Of a stretch of DNA of 64,000 nt, positions 1 to 9,185 are shown one piece after another. Source of the stretch: Eubacteriales bacterium (GTDB lineage Bacteria; Bacillota; Clostridia; Lachnospirales; Lachnospiraceae); contig JAUNPS010000005.1 in NCBI GenBank assembly GCA_030536575.1, positions 62,001 through 126,000 of the forward strand, given 5' to 3'. Position 1 is the stretch's first letter, and every line of letters starts with the position of its first letter. The notes under the pieces were generated by a model. That model was not told the DNA's origin. It was given only the letters and a program-made list of their open reading frames with translations, and did no database searches. The position numbers were made by a program, and so were the translations under genes.

Positions 1-2944
1 TCTTGACGGTTTTGCTTCCATTTTTGAAGGTGACGGTCCAGATTTTTGTGCCGGAAGTGTCCTGCACCTTCATTTTGGATGTAAAGCCGGTCGATGCGGT
101 CAGCAATTTCTTATAAGCGGAAAGCTTACTCTTTGGAACGACAATGGCCGCGCTGGAGGAAATCCCTTTCAGGGCATTTTTCCCAATGCTCTTCAAAGCC
201 GTCCCCTTCACTGTGATCTTGGTCAGTTTCTTGTCCTGGCTGAATGCCGTTTTCCCGATCTTGGTCACGTTTTTCCCGATTGTGACTTTTTTTAGTTTGG
301 TCATGCCTTTGAAAGCATTGTCGCCTATGGCTGTTACTTTCAGGGTGACGCCACTTATTTTTACGGTGGCCGGGATCGTGACGGAGGTAGCGGTTTTGCT
401 CTTTGGCGCAACCACCGTGGCTGTTCCGGTACTGCCGGAAAGTTTGGTTACTTTGTACTTCAGGCTGCCGCTTGTATAGGTTCCTTTAACTTTCAGGGTA
501 CTCGTGCTGGTATCGACGGTTTCGTCAAATACGCCGTTGTTTTTGGAGCTGGTTTTTACCTGAAGGGTTGCGTTTTTTGTGGGAATCTGGTAGGTTTTGG
601 TGCTGTCAATATCCGTGGCCGCAATGGTCTGCGTTTTCGGATTATCCAGTTCGCCATTGGAATTTTCGGTTCCCTTTTTCTGTTCTACGGATAGTTTGGT
701 CGTGCCTGTGATCTGAATGTCCGAGTCGCTCCGGGTGATTTTGGCGGGCTTCCCGGCGGTGGTTGTGCCGGTGATCACGGCCACTTCTACCTGGTCGGAA
801 TTTTCCGATGCATTGTAGCAGGCAGCTTCAAAGGAGGCTGCCTTGTCGGAAGTTACCTGAAGCGTGCTTACTCCGCTGTCCTGTACATTGAATGTAAGGT
901 CGGATGTGCTCTGGACGGTTACTGTGACCGCATGGTACGGCGAGGCGACGGAGATTTCCGTACCTTTCGGAACGTCTTTTAAAACGATGTCTTTTGTTCC
1001 TTCGATCCAATATTGGAATGTATTGGAAGAGGTTCCTGTGCCGTTTGAGGTGGAAAGCGGGCTTGCGTAGCTTCCAAGGTTTTTGGTTACCAATGCGTCG
1101 ATATCTGTTGTGTTTGAGCTGGACAGGATGTTCAGCAGACGGCAGTTTTCTTCTGAAACCACATTGCCCAGCGGGCCGTCTTCGATCCATTCTTCGATAA
1201 GCTCTTTAAATTTTTCTGCGGTCTGCGTTTCATACGTAATGTCATACTTGTCAGAGGAATAGGTGTCCCCATAAGACCAGGATGCATATTTGCCCTTCGA
1301 AATATCATAGTTCAGAATCAGGGTCTTTTCTTCTCCAGGATAGTTCGGATCATAAATCCGAACTGTCTTCTGGTGTTCTTTTTGGTTATAGTCTTTCAGG
1401 CCCACCGCAAAAATTTCATGTCCCTCTTTCTCATCATTTATCATTTTAACCATAACTGGAGCGCCCGTATGCCCGTAATCCGCAAGTGCATCAAGCAGTC
1501 CTTCCAGGTCATTTTTATTCTTTGTTGATTCCTTGGTAGCTGAAAACGTATGCTGGTATGCCTGCCCGTATTTCCAGAGTTCCCATACGCTCATCCCAAG
1601 TGTGGTGCTCTGTGTCCTGGTAATATTCTGACTTTTAATTTCCGACAAAAATTCGACTCCGAAAGATCCTTTTTCCGGCGCCTGATAAATCAGAGAGGAC
1701 AGTCCGGAAAGAACCATTCCATAGCATAATCCTTTGCTGTTTTTATTGCTGCTCCATAGAAGCTTTGCATAGGCTTTGCCGAAAATTTTATCGTAGTATT
1801 CTTTTTCTACGGTATCCGGAGGATTCGTAGCTCCCCAAAGATCTTCTGCCATCACTGAGGGAAGCTTCAGTCCCACTCCATAGATTCCATCCTGATAAAT
1901 GGCTCCATTCTCTTTAATGGCCAAGCCGTTGCCTGCATTAGACGCCATATCAAAATCAAACACATTGTCCGCTACTTTTTCATAGCCCTTGCTTTCATAG
2001 GAAGCATGATAAAAACTCCTCCAGAGTTCGCCGTCAGCCGTCAGCACTACAGAATAGAGGCCTCTTATAGAATTATTTGTACAGGCCCACATTTTTTTAA
2101 TGCGTTTTCCGTTAAGCGGATTGTCGACCTGGGTGGGAGCGCTTTGAACATACGCCCGTTTAGAATAACTATACGAGGAAGCCCATTTCCAGATCGTTCC
2201 ATCCGTTTTCACCGCGTAAACAATATTTAAGTTTTCCGAAGGGCATACGGATTCCACTTGGCTCAGGATTTTTATCGGGGTAGCATGCATTTCAACGTTT
2301 ACGTCTCCAAGAGGTGCTTTAGAAGATCCCCAGCCCCAAAGTTCGCCATTTTCTTTCAGCGCGAGTCCGTAATTACTATCCATATATACGTACTTCACGC
2401 CCTCCATAATTTTTGTGGGAACGCAGGTGCTGTCATATGTCCCGTTTCCAAGACGGCCACTACTATTTTTCCCCCAGGTCCAAAGGCTTCCGTCTTCCTT
2501 AATGACTGCTACAGCACCGTACCTCATACTGATTGCCTTAACATTTTCCATCACTTTTATCGGTGAAGTTGAAGACCTCTTTGTCGTTGTCCCGTCCAGA
2601 AGCTCCCCATTCGGGTTCGCTCCCCACATCCAAAGGCTTCCGTCTTCTTTAATTACCCCGCAGTCAAATGAATCTGCGCATACATACTTCACGCCTTCCA
2701 TGATCTTTGTAGGAACGTCCGAGTATAAAGTATCATTATAAGTATATTCATAATCGCCCCAGGCCCATAAGCTGCCATCCAGCCGCACAGCCAATTTCCG
2801 GCCATTATCCGCGCCATAGCTGCTGATCATGCCCTCCCTGACCGTTGTCGCCGCTTCAGCGCTCGTCCCTGGCTGCACCCATACGGCCGCCACCAGGAAC
2901 AGCATCCAGAAAATCCTTTTTACATAGTTTCCCATCTTCTTCAT
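1..2944 (-). CDS. Secreted multidomain protein: RCC1-type repeats, cysteine-peptidase-like block, BspA-type leucine-rich repeats; C-terminus outside window
   Basis: The frame is open from an ATG at 2944 to the window edge (981 codons visible), with AGGAG 7 nt before the start. A basic N-terminus (MKKMGNYVKR) and hydrophobic stretch ending near TSAEAA form a signal peptide. Residues about 35-260 carry RCC1-like repeats with GSLWAWG, GSLWMWG, GSLWTWG and GELWGWG. A central block holds LCYGM (Cys407), GHEIFAVG (His509) and YDPNYPG (Asp532), the order expected for a papain-like cysteine peptidase. Residues about 865-955 are BspA-type leucine-rich repeats (IGDNAFKGMTKLKKV). The protein is therefore exported and probably surface-exposed. 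The peptidase assignment rests on motif order only. RCC1 plus LRR could instead serve only binding. The gene follows a broken AAA-ATPase gene by 21 bp and has no visible promoter of its own. Confidence 0.8.
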   Translation of the reverse strand, partial: MKKMGNYVKRIFWMLFLVAAVWVQPGTSAEAATTVREGMISSYGADNGRKLAVRLDGSLWAWGDYEYTYNDTLYSDVPTKIMEGVKYVCADSFDCGVIKEDGSLWMWGANPNGELLDGTTTKRSSTSPIKVMENVKAISMRYGAVAVIKEDGSLWTWGKNSSGRLGNGTYDSTCVPTKIMEGVKYVYMDSNYGLALKENGELWGWGSSKAPLGDVNVEMHATPIKILSQVESVCPSENLNIVYAVKTDGTIWKWASSYSYSKRAYVQSAPTQVDNPLNGKRIKKMWACTNNSIRGLYSVVLTADGELWRSFYHASYESKGYEKVADNVFDFDMASNAGNGLAIKENGAIYQDGIYGVGLKLPSVMAEDLWGATNPPDTVEKEYYDKIFGKAYAKLLWSSNKNSKGLCYGMVLSGLSSLIYQAPEKGSFGVEFLSEIKSQNITRTQSTTLGMSVWELWKYGQAYQHTFSATKESTKNKNDLEGLLDALADYGHTGAPVMVKMINDEKEGHEIFAVGLKDYNQKEHQKTVRIYDPNYPGEEKTLILNYDISKGKYASWSYGDTYSSDKYDITYETQTAEKFKELIEEWIEDGPLGNVVSEENCRLLNILSSSNTTDIDALVTKNLGSYASPLSTSNGTGTSSNTFQYWIEGTKDIVLKDVPKGTEISVASPYHAVTVTVQSTSDLTFNVQDSGVSTLQVTSDKAASFEAACYNASENSDQVEVAVITGTTTAGKPAKITRSDSDIQITGTTKLSVEQKKGTENSNGELDNPKTQTIAATDIDSTKTYQIPTKNATLQVKTSSKNNGVFDETVDTSTSTLKVKGTYTSGSLKYKVTKLSGSTGTATVVAPKSKTATSVTIPATVKISGVTLKVTAIGDNAFKGMTKLKKVTIGKNVTKIGKTAFSQDKKLTKITVKGTALKSIGKNALKGISSSAAIVVPKSKLSAYKKLLTASTGFTSKMKVQDTSGTKIWTVTFKNGSKTVK

Positions 2945-2965
2945 AACTGCGCTCCTTCCTTTGTC

Positions 2966-4269
2966 TCATTTCCTCTTTTGATACTCTTCGATTTTGCAAG
3001 TATGTTTCTTGCTTTTTGCATCATAGTTGATGCCTACCAGTAAGATTGTGCCGCCGTAATCTTTTAAGATTTGCGGATAATCCCTCCTTTGAATTTGCGC
3101 GATCGCCCCTTCCTCTGTCTTATTCCATTTCAATTCGATCAATAATAGCGGCATATCCGATGCTTTCCAAACTCCTGCCGAACCTCTTCATTCGGGATCG
3201 CCACACTCTTCTCCTTCGCATCGTAAGCCAGATACCCCAAATGTACCAATAACGTCAATACATCATCTTTCGACTTGATCGTTGTCAAATCATTCTGAAA
3301 TGTGGCCGCATCAATCCGCACATGCGCGCCGCCCAGCATTTGAAGAATCGCTTCCTTCAAACCGTCTTCATTCAAATCAATATAAAACTGCAGGGACTCG
3401 TAAGTTTCGGACTGCGTCCAATAGTTTCCAAATTCCTCATTCTTAACGGCCTCAATGACGGAATTCGGACTGTACACGGATTTCATCTGGCTGAAGGAAT
3501 ACCCATCATACCACTTCTTCGCCTCGTCAAAATCCATATGAAAATTCTCGCAGAGCGCCTTCACTTCAGGTTCCGTAAAGCCGACATATTCCGCGAGTTT
3601 TTTCGGCGCAAGCATCGTATATTCTTTAAAGTCTGTCAATGCCGACTGCGTTCCATATTTCTTGATCGGCAGAATTCCCGTCATATAGGCGGCATCAAAA
3701 ATCCGGTCCGTCCATCCGCTTTTAAATAGGCTTCTCAAAAAGTTGATATATTCTCCCTGGAGTTTGGTATCATTTTTTGCCTCACGAAAGAGCGCATCCC
3801 ATTCGTCAATGATCATAAGAAACTTTTGGCCTGTCCGTTCGTTCACATGAACCAATGTCTCAACCAGATCGGAGCCTTCTTCCACATCGGGGAAAAATTG
3901 GCAGACTTCTGTCCGCACTTCCTCATTGATCATCCGAACCACATTTCGCACATTGGCGGCTCTTGCGATAAACAGCGTAACATCCAGATAGATCACATTG
4001 CATTTATTCAAATAGTTTTCGAAAGAAGCATCCTGCGCAATCTTAAGTCCTTCGAACAATTTTCTGGAATCACAGCTTTTGTCGTAATAAGCGCACAGCA
4101 TCTTCGCCGCAAAAGACTTTCCGAAACGTCTGGGCCTGCTCACGCAAGTCAGCTTATCCATGGTTCCCAATGTGCTGTTCAGGAACGCGATCATTCCGGT
4201 TTTATCAACATAGGTTCCTTTTCGAATTGCCGTGAACCCGGCATTTCCGACATTCAGATATTTTCCCAC
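2966..4269 (-). pseudogene. Broken AAA-ATPase-like / PD-(D/E)XK nuclease gene (AAA_9 + PDDEXK_9 type)
   Basis: The first 376 codons (GTG start at 4269) match the AAA-ATPase-like family: YVDKTGMIAFLN near the start, CVSRPRRFGKS as the P-loop, LMIIDEWDALF as Walker B. The frame stops at 3139, shortly after EEVRQEFGK. A different frame (2966-3154) then resumes with LLLIELKWNKTEEGAIAQIQ and ILLVGINYDAKSKKHTC, which is the C-terminal PD-(D/E)XK nuclease motif of the same family. Intact relatives have roughly 100 more residues between these points, so the gene has an internal deletion plus a frameshift. Such ATPases are common, often multi-copy accessory genes of Clostridia and Bacteroidetes with unknown role. 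The nuclease part is probably not translated. Confidence 0.85.
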
Positions 4270-4288
4270 CGCTTCGCGCGCCCCTTTC

Positions 4289-5737
4289 CTACTGCACCAT
4301 TTCCCCCATATAATAAAATCCCTTGCCCTGCGCCAAATGCACCTTCACAATCTTCCCAAGCAGCGCCTCATCCCCCGGAAAATGCACCAGCAGATTATTC
4401 GCCAGCCGCCCGGTCATATAGCCCTTGTCATGGGTGTTCACTTCCTCCACCAGCACCGGAACGGTCTGCCCTTCCAGGCGCGAAGACATCTCCTTGGAAA
4501 TCTGCTGCACCAGCTCCAGCAGACGGTCAAACCGGTCTTTCACCACATCCTCCGGCACCTGGTTTTCCATGGCCGCCGCCGGTGTCCCAGTCCGCTTCGA
4601 ATAAATAAACGTAAAGGCGCTGTCATAGCGTGCCTGCCGCACCACATCCAGCGTTTCCTGGAAATCCTCTTCCGTCTCCCCTGGAAAGCCCACAATGATA
4701 TCCGTCGTCAGCGAAATGTCCGGCACCGCGGCCCGCAGCTTCTCCACCAGGGTCAGATACTGCTCTTTAGTATATTTCCGGTTCATGATCTTCAGCAGGC
4801 GGCTGCTGCCGGACTGCAGAGGCAGATGCATATGAGGACAGATCTTTTTGGAATCTTTCATCACCTCAATCAGCTCGTCCGAAAGATCCTTTGGATGGGA
4901 GGTCATGAAGCGGATGCGTTCGATTCCGTCAATCTGTTCCACGCGCCGCAGAAGCTCGGCAAAGGTGATGGGCGTTTCCAGGTTCTTTCCGTAGGAATTC
5001 ACGTTCTGGCCCAGGAGCATGACTTCCACCACGCCGTCTTTGGCCAGGCGTTCGATTTCGTTTACAATATCTTCCGGATTCCGGCTGCGCTCGCGTCCGC
5101 GGACATAGGGAACAATACAGTAGCTGCAGAAATTATTGCAGCCGAACATGATGTTGACGCCGGATTTAAAGGCATATTTCCGCTGGCAGGGTAAATCTTC
5201 CACGATTTTATCCGTGTCTTTCCAGATGTCGATGATCGTCCGGTCGGAATCCATGGCCAGGCAGAGCAGTTCTGCGAATTTGTAAAGGTTGTGGGTGCCG
5301 AAAATCAGGTCTACGAAGCGATAGCTGGTTTTCAGCTTTTCGACGACCTGGGGCTCCTGCATCATGCAGCCGCACAGGCCGATCAGCATGTGCGGGTTTT
5401 TCCTTTTCCGGTGGCCCAACGTGCCCAGATGGCCGTAGACTTTCAGGTTCGCGTTTTCGCGGACGGTGCAGGTATTATAGATGACGAAGTCGGCTTCTTC
5501 GGTGTCGATGATCTGATAGCCGATTTCGCTTAGGATGCCGCGGAGTTTTTCACTGTCTCTGGCGTTCATCTGACAGCCGAAATTCTGGACGCAGGCGGTC
5601 AGCGGCCGCCCAAGGGCCGCTTCCTGCGCCTTTACGGATTCCCGACATTTTTTCATATAGTAATACTGACGGTCCGGCTCCTGTATGGGTGGTTCCTTGC
5701 AGAATTCTATTTTATCCAAATCAAATTTCTTATCCAT
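4289..5737 (-). CDS. miaB: tRNA-2-methylthio-N6-dimethylallyladenosine synthase MiaB
   Basis: This radical-SAM enzyme methylthiolates i6A37 in tRNAs that read UNN codons. The 482-residue protein has the expected order: an N-terminal UPF0004 domain with cluster cysteines C55 (NFGCQMN), C90 (YNTC) and C124 (GLCGCM), then the radical-SAM motif GCNNFCSYC (C200, C204, C207), then a C-terminal TRAM region. The frame stays open upstream to a GTG at 5773, but the ATG at 5737 has AGGA just before it and gives the usual MDKKFDLDK-type start, so it was chosen. It is the last intact gene of the proB operon, starting 36 bp after the proA stop. Confidence 0.96.
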   Translation of the reverse strand: MDKKFDLDKIEFCKEPPIQEPDRQYYYMKKCRESVKAQEAALGRPLTACVQNFGCQMNARDSEKLRGILSEIGYQIIDTEEADFVIYNTCTVRENANLKVYGHLGTLGHRKRKNPHMLIGLCGCMMQEPQVVEKLKTSYRFVDLIFGTHNLYKFAELLCLAMDSDRTIIDIWKDTDKIVEDLPCQRKYAFKSGVNIMFGCNNFCSYCIVPYVRGRERSRNPEDIVNEIERLAKDGVVEVMLLGQNVNSYGKNLETPITFAELLRRVEQIDGIERIRFMTSHPKDLSDELIEVMKDSKKICPHMHLPLQSGSSRLLKIMNRKYTKEQYLTLVEKLRAAVPDISLTTDIIVGFPGETEEDFQETLDVVRQARYDSAFTFIYSKRTGTPAAAMENQVPEDVVKDRFDRLLELVQQISKEMSSRLEGQTVPVLVEEVNTHDKGYMTGRLANNLLVHFPGDEALLGKIVKVHLAQGKGFYYMGEMVQ

Positions 5738-5773
5738 TTTTCCTGACTTCTTTTCCCTTCTATTCGATTGCAC

Positions 5774-7573
5774 TCACGGCCGCACCTGTCCATTCCCATA
5801 GATAATAAACTTCGTCGTCGTAAGCGCCAAAAGCCCCATCGGCCCCCTGGCATGCAGCTTCTGCGTACTAATCCCAATCTCGGCCCCAAACCCGAACTCA
5901 AATCCATCCGTAAACCGCGTCGACGCATTCACATAAACCGCCGCCGCATCGATCTCCTCCAGAAACCGTTGCGCATTCCCATAATTCTCCGTAATAATCG
6001 CCTCGGAGTGCCCGGTATTATACCGATTAATGTGCGCAATGGCTTCGTCAAGGGAGGAAACCGTCTTGATCGACAGAATATAATCCAGATACTCTCTGCC
6101 CCAATCCTCTTCCGTAGCAGGCACAATGCCTTCTACGGCCTCCAGCGCCTGTTTGTCGCCGCGCAGCTCCACATGCTTTTCATCCAGACGGCGCTTCAGC
6201 ACCGGAAGCAGCTTCTGGACAACGCTTTCGTGCACCACCAGGGATTCGCAGGCATTGCAGACCCCGATGCGCTGGGTTTTCGCATTAAAAATAATATCGA
6301 CCGCCATCTCCAGGTCGGCAGACGCATCCACGTAAATATGACAGTTTCCGGTTCCGGTTTCGATGACCGGAATCGTGCTGTTCTCGACAACCGCTTTGAT
6401 GAGCCGGGCACTTCCGCGCGGGATCAGCACATCCACATACTGGTTCAGACGCATAAAAGCCGTCGTCACCGCCCGGTCTGTGGAACCGATTAACTGAATA
6501 CAGGACTCCGGCAGCCCATTTTCGACCAAAACTTCCGCGAGGACTTCCACAATAGCCTGATTCGAATGAATGGCATCGCTGCCGCCCTTTAAAATCACCG
6601 CATTGCCCGTCTTAAAGCAGAGGCCGAACGCATCCGCCGTCACATTCGGGCGGGATTCGTAAATAATCCCCACAACGCCCAGAGGAACCCGCTTCTGGCC
6701 GATCAGCAGACCATTCGGCCGTTTCTTCATCGAGAGCACTTCCCCGATGGGGTCCTCCAGCGCCACAAGCTGGTTCAGCCCTTCGGCCATGCCTGCAATG
6801 CGTTCTTCAGTCAGAGTCAGACGGTCAACCAGGCCCGGATTCATACCGGAAGCCACCGCCTTTTCCACATCCGTGCGGTTGGCTTCCAGAAGGTAAGCGG
6901 CACGCTCCACCAGCCTGGTTGCCGCATCCCGAAGCACGCGGTTCTTTTCATTCGTCCCAAGCTTCTGCAAAATCGGTTTCGCAGCCTGGGCCTGGCGTCC
7001 AATCTCCTCCAGCGTCGCTTCCCGGCCGCGGATCGTCCGAAGAGGCGTCACCAGCATATCCGGAAAAATATCAAAGGCATCCGCGGGCACTTCCGGAACC
7101 ACCTGGAAATCCAGGGCAATGGCAATCGTGGGATGCGCTTTATGTACGCTTAAATAACGGTCATAGAACCCTTTTCCGTAGCCGCAGCGGTGGCGGTTTT
7201 TATCGAAAGCCACGCCGGGCACGATCAAAAGCGCTTCTTCATCCGCGGCTTCCTGACACCCTTCTTTCGGCTCCGGGATCTGGAAATAACCGGGTTCCAG
7301 GTCTTCGTAAGAATTGATATAAAAATAGGTCATCTCTTCTCCGAAAACTTTCGGGGCGGCGACCCGTTTTCCCTGCTTCCAGGCTTCTTCGATCAATTCT
7401 CTGGTGGATGCTTCGCCTTTGCAGTCCATGTAGACGTAAATGGCCGCAGCCTCCTGAAAGACGTCCATAGCGAAAATCTTCTGACAGATCCGATGGCTTC
7501 CTTCTTTTAAGGCTTCCTCGGTCAGGTTTTTGCGCGCGGCAAAGATTTCTTTCCTAATTTGCTTTTTTTCCAT
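5774..7573 (-). CDS. proA: Fusion protein: 5-formyltetrahydrofolate cyclo-ligase (N-terminal) and glutamate-5-semialdehyde dehydrogenase ProA (C-terminal)
   Basis: One 599-codon frame encodes two enzymes. Residues 1 to about 184 are a 5-formyl-THF cyclo-ligase with an early Lys/Arg-rich start and the ATP/folate motif [13 protein letters not shown] (129-141). Residues about 187-599 are ProA, the NADPH-dependent reductase of gamma-glutamyl phosphate in proline synthesis, with [20 protein letters not shown] and the catalytic cysteine in GVCNACES (C439). ProA starts at TLEEIGRQ, almost exactly where stand-alone ProA begins, with no linker. The start at 7573 follows GGGAG and overlaps the upstream UPF0291 gene by 20 bp. 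ProB and ProA normally act in sequence, so the context fits. The folate half shares no obvious pathway with proline. A sequencing indel at the junction is possible (see findings). Confidence 0.9.
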   Translation of the reverse strand: MEKKQIRKEIFAARKNLTEEALKEGSHRICQKIFAMDVFQEAAAIYVYMDCKGEASTRELIEEAWKQGKRVAAPKVFGEEMTYFYINSYEDLEPGYFQIPEPKEGCQEAADEEALLIVPGVAFDKNRHRCGYGKGFYDRYLSVHKAHPTIAIALDFQVVPEVPADAFDIFPDMLVTPLRTIRGREATLEEIGRQAQAAKPILQKLGTNEKNRVLRDAATRLVERAAYLLEANRTDVEKAVASGMNPGLVDRLTLTEERIAGMAEGLNQLVALEDPIGEVLSMKKRPNGLLIGQKRVPLGVVGIIYESRPNVTADAFGLCFKTGNAVILKGGSDAIHSNQAIVEVLAEVLVENGLPESCIQLIGSTDRAVTTAFMRLNQYVDVLIPRGSARLIKAVVENSTIPVIETGTGNCHIYVDASADLEMAVDIIFNAKTQRIGVCNACESLVVHESVVQKLLPVLKRRLDEKHVELRGDKQALEAVEGIVPATEEDWGREYLDYILSIKTVSSLDEAIAHINRYNTGHSEAIITENYGNAQRFLEEIDAAAVYVNASTRFTDGFEFGFGAEIGISTQKLHARGPMGLLALTTTKFIIYGNGQVRP

Positions 7574-7772
7574 ACTTCTCCCCCAGATTCGTGATGCTGC
7601 CATCTTTTTCCTGAATGTCAATGTTGTCGAGCTGCGATTTTAAATTGGAGCGGAAGGATTCGATAAATTCCCGCCGCAGTTCGGCCTGCTCCTTTTTTTC
7701 GGCTTCGGTCAGCCCTTCCGCTTTGGATTTGCGGGCCAGTTCGTTGATTCGTTTGATTTTTTCTTCTTTCAT
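7554..7772 (-). CDS. UPF0291 (DUF896, YnzC-like) small protein
   Basis: This is a 72-residue, highly charged protein starting [20 protein letters not shown], with [20 protein letters not shown] and NIDIQEKDG. This is the complete UPF0291/DUF896 pattern: two N-terminal helices and a short tail. Members such as B. subtilis YnzC are small cytoplasmic proteins, linked to the SOS operon there, with no agreed biochemical function. Here the gene sits between proB (24 bp upstream) and the folate cyclo-ligase/proA gene, which it overlaps by 20 bp. It is therefore co-transcribed and probably translationally coupled with the proline genes. Confidence 0.92.
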   Translation of the reverse strand: MKEEKIKRINELARKSKAEGLTEAEKKEQAELRREFIESFRSNLKSQLDNIDIQEKDGSITNLGEKYGKKAN

Positions 7773-7795
7773 ACAGACTCCTTCTCTTTCCGGAA

Positions 7796-8641
7796 TTACA
7801 GGAGTTTTTCGATCATGTCGATCAGATAAAACTCTTCTTTTTTATGTGCCTGAAACAGGGTGCCGTAGTTACGCCCCTGCATGATTTTATGGATAATGTG
7901 GAAATCTTCGCCGTTTGCAATGACCATGTCGCATCCGGCGGCGGAGGCCAGTTTGGCCGCGTTCAGTTTCGAGGCCATCCCGCCCGTTCCTACGCCGCTG
8001 CTGCTGGTGCTCTTTCCCATTTCCAGCAGGCGGGAATCCAGCGTTTCAACCACGTCGATGAATTGGGCGTCCGGGTTCGTGTTCGGGTCGTCGGTGTACA
8101 GGCCGTCGATGTCGGAAAGCAGGACCAGAAGGTCGGCGCCGACCAGGGCGGCTACGATGGCGGACAGGGAATCGTTGTCGCCGAACTGCATTTCGTAGGT
8201 GGAAATGGTGTCGTTTTCGTTGACGATGGGGATCACGCCGATTTTCAAAAGTTCCCGGAAGGTGTTTAAGGCATTATAGCGGTTCAGGTCGTTGAGGATG
8301 GTGTTTTTCGTCATCAGGATCTGGCCGCATACCTGGTTGTATTCGGAGAACAGTTTCTGGTAGATCATCATCAGGCGTGCCTGGCCGACAGAGGCGCAGG
8401 CCTGTCTTTTGGAGATATCCGCGGGTTTGCCGGGAAGGCCCAGGGTTTTGGTTCCCACGGCGATGGCGCCGGAGGAGACTAGGATGACTTCTTTTCCCAT
8501 GTTGTGCAGGTCGGAGAGCTCCCGGACCAGGATTTCCAGTTTGGTCAGGTTCAGGGCGCCGGTTTCCGGGTGGGTCAGGGATGAGGAGCCGATTTTGATG
8601 ACAATTCTGTTTTTCTCGTGAAAGCTTGCTCGTAAGTCCAC
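7796..8641 (-). CDS. proB: Glutamate 5-kinase ProB (no PUA domain)
   Basis: ProB phosphorylates glutamate to gamma-glutamyl phosphate, the first step of proline synthesis. The 281-residue protein shows the amino-acid-kinase signature: VIKIGSSSL near the start, VSSGAIAVG, VNENDTIS, FGDNDSLSA and GTGGMASKL. At 281 residues it lacks the C-terminal PUA domain found in E. coli ProB (about 367 residues), as in several Firmicutes. The start is GTG at 8641, preceded by AGGAGGAAATCACT. It is the first gene of the operon proB - UPF0291 - cyclo-ligase/proA - miaB and has a promoter-like sequence at 8685-8713. Confidence 0.96.
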   Translation of the reverse strand: MDLRASFHEKNRIVIKIGSSSLTHPETGALNLTKLEILVRELSDLHNMGKEVILVSSGAIAVGTKTLGLPGKPADISKRQACASVGQARLMMIYQKLFSEYNQVCGQILMTKNTILNDLNRYNALNTFRELLKIGVIPIVNENDTISTYEMQFGDNDSLSAIVAALVGADLLVLLSDIDGLYTDDPNTNPDAQFIDVVETLDSRLLEMGKSTSSSGVGTGGMASKLNAAKLASAAGCDMVIANGEDFHIIHKIMQGRNYGTLFQAHKKEEFYLIDMIEKLL

Positions 8642-8684
8642 AGTGATTTCCTCCTTTGTGCAGCGGCTCTGCCGTTACTCCCCT

Positions 8685-8713
8685 ATCTTACACCATTTTC
8701 GGACAATCGTCCA
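8685..8713 (-). promoter_or_regulatory. Probable sigma-A promoter of the proB operon
   Basis: Read on minus, TGGACG (8713-8708) and TAAGAT (8690-8685) are separated by exactly 17 bp. The start of proB is 44 bp downstream. A GGAC-GATT-GTCC inverted repeat overlaps the -35 side. The -35 box matches consensus at only 4 of 6 positions. The aspartokinase gene further right has the same TGGACG-17-TAAGAT pair. This was inferred by eye. Confidence 0.5.
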
Positions 8714-8744
8714 GACTGAAATAGCGCGGAACGCCGCCGGGGCC

Positions 8745-9128
8745 TCAACTGCTGTAGTTCTCCAGAAAACTGTACAGCTCCTGCTCCGTCTTCAGCATCT
8801 TCCCCATCCGCACCTCCAACTGTAAAATCTCCGGAAGCGTCTCCACCCGAATCGCCGTCCGCTCATACAGCGTCCGCTTATCGCCCCGGTAAACGAGAAC
8901 CATCCCGTCCTGCTCTTTCAGATAATACATTCCGGCCTGGGAACTGCCGGAAGACACAGCTTCTTTTGCAGGGGAAATCTCTTCGGTTTCAGGTTCTGTT
9001 TCAGGGGTTTTCTCAGTTTCAATGGCAAGCGGTTCCACCCCATTTTCGGTTAAATGAAAGCTCATCGTATAGAGGGCTCCAATGAAAAGCATACACAAAA
9101 AAATACCGATCGCATATCCTCGGCGCAT
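8745..9128 (-). CDS. Membrane-anchored BofC C-terminal-like protein
   Basis: The protein has 127 residues: MRRGYAIGIFLCMLFIGALY makes one N-terminal membrane segment or uncleaved signal, followed by an acidic spacer (TPETEPETEEIS). A compact C-terminal domain has YYLKEQDGMVLVYRGDK, RVETLPE and TEQELYSFLENYSS. That pattern resembles the C-terminal domain of BofC, the forespore intermembrane-space protein that restrains SpoIVB signalling in Bacillus. In Clostridia, proteins of this type are common but their role is untested. The ATG at 9128 (GGAGG 8 nt upstream) is preferred to the in-frame GTG at 9137, which lies too close to that site. Confidence 0.6.
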   Translation of the reverse strand: MRRGYAIGIFLCMLFIGALYTMSFHLTENGVEPLAIETEKTPETEPETEEISPAKEAVSSGSSQAGMYYLKEQDGMVLVYRGDKRTLYERTAIRVETLPEILQLEVRMGKMLKTEQELYSFLENYSS

Positions 9129-9185
9129 AAATGCCACCTCCTTCGGATACAGTATCGGTAAAATTTCGGTTCTCTATTCTGTTTT

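Noticed and set aside
4232..5194. 320-residue plus-strand ORF
   Set aside because: It is antisense to miaB, whose radical-SAM motif and cluster cysteines are clear.
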